A stretch of DNA of 19,505 nt, taken from an uncultured Desulfovibrio sp. GTDB lineage: Bacteria > Desulfobacterota > Desulfovibrionia > Desulfovibrionales > Desulfovibrionaceae. Shown piece after piece: positions 14,027-19,505 of the stretch. The notes beneath the pieces are model-generated. The model worked only from the letters and a program-made list of their open reading frames with translations, was not told the DNA's origin and did no database searches. The translations under genes were made by a program, and so were the position numbers. The first letter of the stretch is position 1. Each line of letters begins with the position of its first letter. The stretch is taken from NCBI GenBank assembly GCA_900546145.1, contig URBN01000035.1, positions 1-19,505 on the forward strand, read 5' to 3'.

Positions 14027-16000
14027 ATGAAACGAACGCTGATCATATTCCTCATGCTGCTGGCCATGGCTTTTCCTGCCCTGTCCCAGGCTGCCGGCGA
14101 AGGCGGGGAACGCATCCTGAATTATGCCGTGACAGCCCGTGTGGAGGAGGACGCCTCCCTCGTGGTGACGGAGCGCATCACCGTCAGCATTGAGCATAAG
14201 GCCATCATCCACGGCATTTACCGCATCTATCCCGTGAAGATCCGCGAAAACGGCGATGTTCTGCGCCATTATGGCTTTGAGGTGCTTTCCGCGAAGCTCG
14301 ACGGGAAAGACACCCCGTATTCCGTCACGGAAGAAGGGTATACAGCCGGCGTGGCCATGGGGGATCCAGAGAGTAAGGCTCCCAGAGGCAGTCATACCTA
14401 TGAGCTCACCTACAGGACAACGGGACATGTGCGTTTCCTTCCTGCCCGCGATGAGATTTATTACAATGTGACCGGCAACTTCTGGAAATTTCCCATAGAT
14501 CACGTGTCGTTCACGCTGGAACTCCCGGGCGGCGCTTCGCCTGAGGCTGTCACGGCTTTCACGGGCGCTCTGGGCGCAAAAGGCGCGGAGTACCGGATGA
14601 CCGGCCCCTCCTCCCTTGAAACAACGGGGGCGCTCAGCCCCGGAGAGGGAATTACCGTAGCCTTCGGGTGGAAGAAAGGAATCGTCACGGAGTCGGAAAA
14701 AAATCTCTCCGACTTCATAGGGGACAACCGTGCGCTGACTCTCTCCGCTATCCCCCTCTTCCAGCTCCTTCTCTTTCTACTTCTCCGCCTGCTGTGGACG
14801 CACCGCCGCAGGGGCGTTGCCTACCCCCTATTCCACGCTCCCGAGGGGATGTCCCCCGGCGCTGTCGCGTGTCTCAAAAACCGCTCTTATCCCGCGGCCC
14901 TGATTCAGGCCGACATTCTCTGGGCCGCGGTCAATGGTTTTCTGCGCATGCGCCTGAGCGACAAAGAGACCATCACCCTTGTCAGAACAGCTCCCGCACC
15001 CCGCAGGCGGCGCCCTCTTCCCGAATGGTGCGCGGCCCTTATCCGGGGCGTACAGAGCGCGCTCTTTCCTTCCGGGAAGGAGTCGGTCATTGACCTCCGC
15101 AGTGCTAAGGAAGGCAGAGACCGGGACACGATAACCCGGAGTTATCTGAACCTTAAGAAAAAGTATGAAAAGAAGCTGAAAGGGGCATGGACCGAAACAA
15201 GGCTCCCCGGCATCATCAGCACAGCCGCCGGACTGGGGCTTTTCTGGTTTGCCATGGACCGCGGCATTTATTACCCCGGCCTGAACTTTGATCCGCCGCT
15301 CACTGCATCGCAGATGCTGTTCTTTGTGGGAGGCTTTGCCGGCCTGTGCATGCTCTTTGCCTACGGCTTCAGAAAAACACGCGCCGTGTTCTCGGGAGTG
15401 CGCCGGATAGCGGGCATGGTCCTGAGCGTGGGCATGATTCTTCTGCTTGCGCTTCTCCTTTTCTTTTTGCTGGATTTCGACCTGGCGTTCTTCGCCGGTT
15501 CCGCTCTTGTCATGTGTATCGCCGTGTGGAGCCTCTACCGCCCCTGCGCGCGCCTCAGCGACAGAGGAGACAGGATGGACACGGAAATGCGCGGGCTCGA
15601 GATGTACATCCGCACGGCTGAAAAGCACAGGCTCGCGAAAATCAACGCGCCGGAAGACACCGTGGAAAAATACGAGGAGCTCCTTCCGTACGCGGCGGCC
15701 CTGAACTGCGCCGAAGTCTGGCAGAAGCGTTTTGATCCTCTCCTGGCCCGCCTGAATTACGTGCCCGACTGGATTGACGAGCCCGGGACTCAGGAGGTGT
15801 TCACACCGAAGAGAGTCAGCCGGATCATCAGAACCGTCGCCGGCCCCTCCGCCATGACGAGAGCGGTGAGCGCGGGGGCAGCAGCGTACGCTGCTGCCAC
15901 ATCGGGCTACGCGGGCAGCGGCAGCACGTCTTCTTCTTCCGGATTCAGCGGCGGTTCATCCGGCGGCGGATCCGGCGGCGGTGGCGGAGGAGGATGGTAA
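14027..16000 (+). CDS. DUF2207 family membrane protein with glycine-rich tail
   Basis: This 657-residue exported membrane protein starts with a signal peptide (1-22, cut near SQA). A DUF2207 beta-rich domain outside the cytoplasm follows (about 28-225, with the family-like IIHGIYRIYPV and NVTGNFWKFPIDHVSFTLELP). Then come a membrane helix (about 237-257), a cytoplasmic region (about 260-390) with RRRR near 326, and four more helices (about 393-410, 429-447, 461-483, 485-503). A cytoplasmic segment (505-610) precedes a Ser/Gly tail ending GGGGGGGW. The Gly-rich end with terminal Trp recurs in this family and in TPM-domain relatives. Function is unknown; frequent linkage to LemA suggests joint action in the envelope. 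A long hairpin 89 bases after the stop probably ends the transcript. The tail is encoded by GGC/GGA microsatellite-like DNA (about 15950-15997). Confidence 0.92.
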   Translation: MKRTLIIFLMLLAMAFPALSQAAGEGGERILNYAVTARVEEDASLVVTERITVSIEHKAIIHGIYRIYPVKIRENGDVLRHYGFEVLSAKLDGKDTPYSVTEEGYTAGVAMGDPESKAPRGSHTYELTYRTTGHVRFLPARDEIYYNVTGNFWKFPIDHVSFTLELPGGASPEAVTAFTGALGAKGAEYRMTGPSSLETTGALSPGEGITVAFGWKKGIVTESEKNLSDFIGDNRALTLSAIPLFQLLLFLLLRLLWTHRRRGVAYPLFHAPEGMSPGAVACLKNRSYPAALIQADILWAAVNGFLRMRLSDKETITLVRTAPAPRRRRPLPEWCAALIRGVQSALFPSGKESVIDLRSAKEGRDRDTITRSYLNLKKKYEKKLKGAWTETRLPGIISTAAGLGLFWFAMDRGIYYPGLNFDPPLTASQMLFFVGGFAGLCMLFAYGFRKTRAVFSGVRRIAGMVLSVGMILLLALLLFFLLDFDLAFFAGSALVMCIAVWSLYRPCARLSDRGDRMDTEMRGLEMYIRTAEKHRLAKINAPEDTVEKYEELLPYAAALNCAEVWQKRFDPLLARLNYVPDWIDEPGTQEVFTPKRVSRIIRTVAGPSAMTRAVSAGAAAYAAATSGYAGSGSTSSSSGFSGGSSGGGSGGGGGGGW

Positions 16001-16088
16001 TCCGTCCGGAAAGAACCCCGCTCTTCCCCGGCGTCCACCGCGTCAGCGCTGTTCTTCCTCCCCTCCCTGTGACCAGACTCCTTTCTCA

Positions 16089-16140
16089 GGCCCCGGCGGC
16101 TGAAGCTCCGCGCTTCCTCCGCTGGGGCCGCTTTATATCC
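16089..16140 (+). terminator. long hairpin ending the LemA/DUF2207 unit
   Basis: GGCCCCGGCGG (16089-16099) pairs with CCGCTGGGGCC (16119-16129; one G-U). Inside it GAAGC (16102-16106) pairs with GCTTC (16112-16116) around a five-base loop, giving 16 pairs with a small 2x2 internal loop. GCTTTATATCC follows, a weak U-tract. The rest of the 309-base gap 16001-16309 between two converging genes holds only a minor CCGCCG/CGGCGG hairpin near 16139-16162 and no gene. Confidence 0.55.
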
Positions 16141-16309
16141 GCCGTCCGGAAGAGAGCGGCGGAAGAAAGGTACCAGCTTGGGAGCTGACCGGAGGATCGG
16201 AAGACATACGGGAGACGGCCGCGGAAGTATGGCGGACAGGGAGTCTGGCCGGATGGAGCGGGAATGCCGCCCTGCCCTTTCGCGGGAAATGACGCCTGTT
16301 CCACTCAGG

Positions 16310-16987
16310 TTATTTTCCGAGCGCCCTGACGGTCTCTTTTTCTTCCGCGGAGAGCTTCGTGGATTCCAGGATTTTCCGGATGGCTTTCTGCCGGATAACC
16401 GGATCGAGTCTGTCCTTTCTGAAATACGCCGTCATCTTTCCCGGGTGGCGGAGATACAGGATGGAGAGAGCCCACGCGGCGGCCATCATGGCGTAGTACG
16501 GCTCATTCCGGAGCTTTCCGAGCACAGCCAGATCCCGCTCAAGCCATTCCTCATCAGGGTAGTAGCAGAGGAGCATCACGCAGGCGAAACGCACGTCGAA
16601 TTCCCTGTCTGAGCGGAAGTACGGGGCAAGAAAGTCCCAGACTTCTTCCAGGCAGGTCCTGGCGAATTTCAGTCCTGAGCAGAAGCTGTCACAGACTGAC
16701 CAGTTGCGGATCCGCGGAACGAAATCCCGGATGAGCCGGAATCGTTCTTCCACGCTGCACTCTGCGTACCCGATGACCATGCCCTGAAGCATCACTTCCT
16801 CAAAAGTCTCGTTTTCACCGGCCTTCAGGAAGGCTCTCCAGTTCTCTCTGGCCGCGATGCTGCGGGCCAGCTTTCGCAGGTCCGGCAGCCGCACGCCGAG
16901 AACCCGCTCCCCTGGCGGCAGGAGATGAGCGGAAAAATCCCTGTACTTTGCGTCCGCCATTCCGGCGAGCTTTTCCCGTATGGTCAT
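16310..16987 (-). CDS. AlkD-like DNA alkylation repair protein
   Basis: This 225-residue all-helical protein belongs to the AlkD/AlkC HEAT-repeat DNA glycosylase superfamily, which removes alkylated bases, especially 3- and 7-substituted purines. The N-terminal GVRLPDLRKLAR motif is typical. Residues W96 and D100 (NWSVCD), R133 (DVRFACV) and W172 (AAAWALS) fall at spacings close to those of the catalytic/binding residues reported for Bacillus AlkD (Trp, Asp, Arg, Trp), so activity is plausible. Start: the frame runs back to 17116, but the ATG at 16987 has GGGAGG four bases ahead, and the 43 extra residues are low-quality Pro/Arg-rich sequence. It probably stands alone: the glutaredoxin-like gene upstream ends 135 bases before this start. 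Confidence 0.9.
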   Translation of the reverse strand: MTIREKLAGMADAKYRDFSAHLLPPGERVLGVRLPDLRKLARSIAARENWRAFLKAGENETFEEVMLQGMVIGYAECSVEERFRLIRDFVPRIRNWSVCDSFCSGLKFARTCLEEVWDFLAPYFRSDREFDVRFACVMLLCYYPDEEWLERDLAVLGKLRNEPYYAMMAAAWALSILYLRHPGKMTAYFRKDRLDPVIRQKAIRKILESTKLSAEEKETVRALGK

Positions 16988-16991
16988 GGTG

Positions 16992-16997
16992 CCTCCC
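16992..16997 (-). promoter_or_regulatory. ribosome binding site fixing the AlkD-like start
   Basis: On the minus strand GGGAGG precedes the ATG at 16987 by four bases. The longer frame from 17116 would overrun this site and add a non-conserved leader, so the shorter product is preferred. Confidence 0.75.
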
Positions 16998-17122
16998 TTT
17001 CCTGGACAGTGTGCCGGCATTCTGTTTCTGCTCCCTGCCGCAGAAGGGCGTTCCGCCCCGCAGCGGCTGCCGGGCACAGGGAAAAGCCAGGGGAAAACGT
17101 TTTCCCCGGCTTTCATTCCTGA

Positions 17123-17419
17123 TCAGCAGCCTGTGCCGTCGATACGGCAGGCGCTTCCGTCAGCGGGCCTGGATTTAAGTCCCACGTCTTCAGGCTTCAG
17201 CGTCACGGTTCCGTCTTCAAGGACAAAGCAGGGGATTCCCGCGTAGCCGTTCTTCTTCGCGTCATCGAAGGCAGGGCTGGTGTCGCGGAGCCTCAGGAAT
17301 TCCTTGAGATTTTTCACGTGAGCGCCGATGTCGACACAGTGGAATTTCTCATTTCCTTCTATCTGGGCATCGACATAGCTGCAGTCCACGCAGGTGGGCA
17401 TGCCGTATACGGTAATCAT
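17123..17419 (-). CDS. glutaredoxin-related protein
   Basis: This 98-residue thioredoxin-fold protein has the redox motif C10-V-D-C13 after the first strand (MITVYGMPTCVDC) and the conserved cis-Pro turn GIPCFVLEDG (cis-Pro63). It resembles the small glutaredoxin-related group more than classical GrxA/GrxC, lacking the usual GGxdD end. An unusual C-terminus adds two further cysteines (SACRIDGTGC), and another follows the cis-Pro. It probably reduces disulfides or transfers sulfur in the cytoplasm. Start: ATG at 17419 with AAGGAG seven bases ahead. The gene follows the 472-aa gene by 58 bases, with a hairpin between them that could attenuate read-through. Confidence 0.88.
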   Translation of the reverse strand: MITVYGMPTCVDCSYVDAQIEGNEKFHCVDIGAHVKNLKEFLRLRDTSPAFDDAKKNGYAGIPCFVLEDGTVTLKPEDVGLKSRPADGSACRIDGTGC

Positions 17420-17444
17420 TGGTCTGCTCCTTTTTTTGTTTTCT

Positions 17445-17478
17445 GAAAATCTGCCGCAGACGGGGGAAAGTCCGCGGC
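17445..17478 (-). terminator. hairpin between the 472-aa gene and the glutaredoxin-like gene
   Basis: On the minus strand GCCGCGGAC, a TTTCCCCC loop and GTCTGCGGC make a nine-pair stem with one G-U, at 17453-17478 in plus coordinates. AGATTTTC follows. The stem begins inside the stop codon of the 472-aa gene. It may be a terminator or a partial attenuator ahead of the glutaredoxin-like gene. Confidence 0.5.
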
Positions 17479-18896
17479 TAAAACATGTTCGTCGAAATTT
17501 CCGCGGAGTCGTTTTTCCCGCCGCGGTGATCCGAGGCGGATTTCGCCACCGTGGTTTTATAGCGGCTGTCCCCGTAGTAGGTAAGCCTGTAATGCTTTCC
17601 CTTGTCCCTGATGGTAAACCCGAGGTTCATGAGCTCCTGACGGATGGGATCGGTCATCGTCCTGTAGCCTTTGAAAAGATTTTTGATGACGGTTTTGCGC
17701 TTTTCCGTCAGATGCCTGTACCCGTTTTTCTGCAGAATATCGCTGTAGACATCATATCTCCGGGATTTCGGCGGGCAGTCCTTCAGCTTTTCGCTTATGG
17801 CGTCCAGGATCATCTCACGGATTTCGCCGGGATAGAGATCTTCCTCGTCCCCGCGGACCAGAACCGGCGTATCGGGAGCCGCGGATGCGCGTGCCAGCAT
17901 GGCCTGGTTTTCCTGCTGCAGGGAGTAGTTGGCGCGCGTGAGCTCATTCAGCCTGGTCCGGAGCCTCTCGTTTTCCTGATCAAACTCTCCCATGTACTTC
18001 TGCACTTCCGCCTCGGCCTCCTGCCGGGCCGTTTCGGCGGCCATCTTTTTCTGACTGTCCCACTTCTCCCGCATGATGGCATTGGTGACGCCGTCCCAGG
18101 TATAGAGCTGCGGTATTTTCTGGGCGTTGTCGTACTGAAAGACGGCACTGGTTACTTTTTCCAGAAGTATATCGTTATACTCGTCGTATTCCCTGTCGAT
18201 GAAGCGCCGGTGCCGTCCGTTGGGATAATAAATGCCAACGCTTCCATGATATTCACCCTGGTCACCGCACGCTTTCCTGACTGCGTGATTCAGAGAGATA
18301 TCACTCTGCAACAGAACGTGAGCTGCACCCTTGAGCCTGCTCCCGAGCCTGGCGCAGTCCAGGGGATCCGCATTGAGGCTGGTCTTCGAGACGTAAACAA
18401 TGGGAAGCCGGTATTTCCGTTCACCGCTGATAATATCGGGAAGTATGCCGAGATTGCCCTGCGTTATGAGAAGGGGCTCCCTGGCAACAGGGAGATCCAG
18501 ATCATCCTTCAGATATCCCTTCCCGATAAGGAGCGTCAGAAAATGCGGGGTTGAGAACGCCAGGTTTTCCATCGCTGCGTCTTCGGTGTAGCTCCTGTCC
18601 AGCCGGACGGCCATCTTCATTTCCCCGAAGTTCATAATGTAGTCCGTGTCCCAGACGGCACCGTTATCCTGCTGCTTTTCGTAGCGGACAGCGATGATAT
18701 TGTGCGCAGGGCATTCTTCTATGTCGAGCCAGAGACAGTCGCTGCCGAAGCGGATGTTCCGCTCGCCATTCCACCGCAGATCCCTGATAATGTTTTCTTC
18801 ATGCTGATCATTCTGGTTCCAGTCTATGACCAGCTGAATGAAGTTATCCTTTGTCAGAGCCGGACTGATATCGAGTATGGTCGAGTAAAGTAGCAT
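17478..18896 (-). CDS. large coiled-coil protein of unknown function, 472 aa
   Basis: I have a sense of related uncharacterised proteins but cannot name the family. Residues 1-160 form a compact alpha/beta-looking domain with conserved-looking blocks (DNFIQLVIDWNQND, NIIAVRYEKQQ, WDTDYIMNF, FSTPHFLTLLI). Residues 162-235 look like a second alpha/beta domain (YRLPIVYVSKT, LGSRLKGAAHVLL, GSVGIYYPNGRHRRF). A strong coiled coil covers about 275-337 (rich in Glu, Lys, Gln and Arg heptads). The C-terminal approximately 115 residues are basic and end with LGFTIRDKGKHYRLTYYGDSRYKTT, which could bind nucleic acid. There is no signal peptide or membrane helix, so it should be cytoplasmic. Start: ATG at 18896 after GGGAG with seven bases spacing. 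A defence or nucleic-acid role is only a guess from the coiled coil plus basic end; no partner gene adjoins it. Confidence 0.85.
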   Translation of the reverse strand: MLLYSTILDISPALTKDNFIQLVIDWNQNDQHEENIIRDLRWNGERNIRFGSDCLWLDIEECPAHNIIAVRYEKQQDNGAVWDTDYIMNFGEMKMAVRLDRSYTEDAAMENLAFSTPHFLTLLIGKGYLKDDLDLPVAREPLLITQGNLGILPDIISGERKYRLPIVYVSKTSLNADPLDCARLGSRLKGAAHVLLQSDISLNHAVRKACGDQGEYHGSVGIYYPNGRHRRFIDREYDEYNDILLEKVTSAVFQYDNAQKIPQLYTWDGVTNAIMREKWDSQKKMAAETARQEAEAEVQKYMGEFDQENERLRTRLNELTRANYSLQQENQAMLARASAAPDTPVLVRGDEEDLYPGEIREMILDAISEKLKDCPPKSRRYDVYSDILQKNGYRHLTEKRKTVIKNLFKGYRTMTDPIRQELMNLGFTIRDKGKHYRLTYYGDSRYKTTVAKSASDHRGGKNDSAEISTNMF

Positions 18897-19505
18897 CTCA
18901 GATCTCCCCCGCCTGTGTCAGGCCTTTGTGCATGCTTTTTTCCTTTATACCATGAAAGTCCTATCTTTTCCGCACCCGGGATGCCGCGTCAAGCAGTCAG
19001 CCCTGCCTCTCAGCTCCGTAACCTTGGAGCGGGCAGTGCCAGCTGTGCTATCCGGACAGGCTTTTTATATGCTCCATTGCTCCATGAGCGCAGTCACCAT
19101 GGGGGAAAGCCCTGGCGGAGTTCCCCGGAAGACCCGGCTGTTGTCTTTCCACAGGATATGCTGCCGCAGCTTTGGTGCCTGACTGCAGACGAATGGCATC
19201 TCGGAGGTGCGGGCAGGCCAAGGGGGCCGGTCTGGGAAGAGGCCATTGCGGCCTGTTTATGGAACGGGAGCACGAGGAGAAATGCGCGGATAAGAGAAAT
19301 ACACCTGGAATCCGGGAATCCTGGTCTTTCCTTCGGCTGGCAGACTGTCGCGTTACGCTCTCAGAGAAAGCCTGCTTTCCCGGCTCAGTGGCTCCCGGAC
19401 GTCTCCCCATTCGGAGGGTGTTTAAATATTGAGTGAATAATCAAACAAATTTTTACTACCGAGAATATTTTGAATTTAGCAATACAAAAGCATCTCAAAA
19501 ATATC
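18897..19505. other. 609-base stretch with no supportable gene, AT-rich at the end
   Basis: Several frames of 60-170 codons are open here on both strands, but they overlap one another, lack convincing ribosome binding sites and have erratic composition (many Cys, Trp, Arg and Pro), so I call none. A short GCCTG-TGT-CAGGC hairpin (18911-18923) lies just upstream of the 472-aa gene, which must have its promoter nearby. From about 19431 the base composition turns sharply AT-rich (AATTTTTACT, AATATTTTG), resembling the leader before the autotransporter at 165-222. It may be the promoter of a gene beyond the window. Confidence 0.55.

Noticed and set aside
14828..15628. 266-codon minus-strand frame
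   Set aside because: It is antisense to the DUF2207 gene, whose membrane helices and family motifs fix the coding strand.
17394..18554. 386-codon plus-strand frame
   Set aside because: It is antisense to the 472-aa protein, which has a good ribosome binding site, coiled coil and terminator; the plus-strand product has no recognisable features.
18911..18923. GCCTG-TGT-CAGGC hairpin followed by a T-rich run
   Set aside because: The stem is only five pairs, and there is no plus-strand gene upstream of it to terminate.
18915..19436. 173-codon plus-strand frame in the end spacer
   Set aside because: No ribosome binding site, many Cys/Trp/Arg/Pro residues, no domain pattern, and competing open frames on both strands. 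A remote chance of a real gene remains.

Overview
The window looks like chromosomal DNA of a Gram-negative bacterium. It encodes a type V autotransporter with an extended-signal-peptide-like N-terminus and a C-terminal outer-membrane beta-barrel, a solute-binding lipoprotein with Asp at +2 (the inner-membrane retention signal of the Lol system), and several Sec-exported or membrane proteins. Most genes are GC-rich with strong third-position GC bias. An autotransporter beside a rhodanese, a small glutaredoxin-like protein and LemA/DUF2207 fits a host-associated commensal, perhaps anaerobic. I cannot fix the genus from sequence alone. No tRNA, rRNA, CRISPR array, transposase or integrase was recognised.

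Layout. (1) 1-4295: a promoter-like AT-rich stretch, then one autotransporter gene split into two frames by what looks like a one-base deletion in a G6 tract (1732-1737), then a strong intrinsic terminator. (2) 4496-5771, minus strand: an exported cupin with hydroxynitrile-lyase-type metal ligands and an AANAT-like GNAT acetyltransferase. (3) 5835-7193, plus strand: a YgaP-type membrane rhodanese and an unrecognised 183-aa protein, each followed by a hairpin. (4) 7370-11464, minus strand: a YfcE-like metallophosphoesterase, a 402-base spacer with nested inverted repeats, and a two-gene operon of a solute-binding lipoprotein and a membrane-spanning LuxR-type regulator, with no ABC permease or ATPase nearby. 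(5) 11725-16000, plus strand: TMEM43-family protein, LemA and DUF2207 protein, a probable envelope-associated cluster. (6) 16310-18896, minus strand: AlkD-like DNA glycosylase, glutaredoxin-like protein and a 472-aa coiled-coil protein that I cannot name. (7) 18897-19505: no supportable gene, ending in an AT-rich promoter-like stretch.

How the parts may work together. The lipoprotein and LuxR regulator, six bases apart, suggest a signalling unit in which an inner-membrane-anchored binding protein presents a ligand to a membrane sensor whose cytoplasmic end binds DNA directly. This is the best candidate for an under-described system here. The TMEM43-LemA-DUF2207 genes are probably one functional group in the envelope. 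The autotransporter passenger is built of repeats that contain G6 tracts, so its split frame could be a phase-variation OFF state, a decayed gene or a sequencing error; the sequence alone cannot tell these apart.
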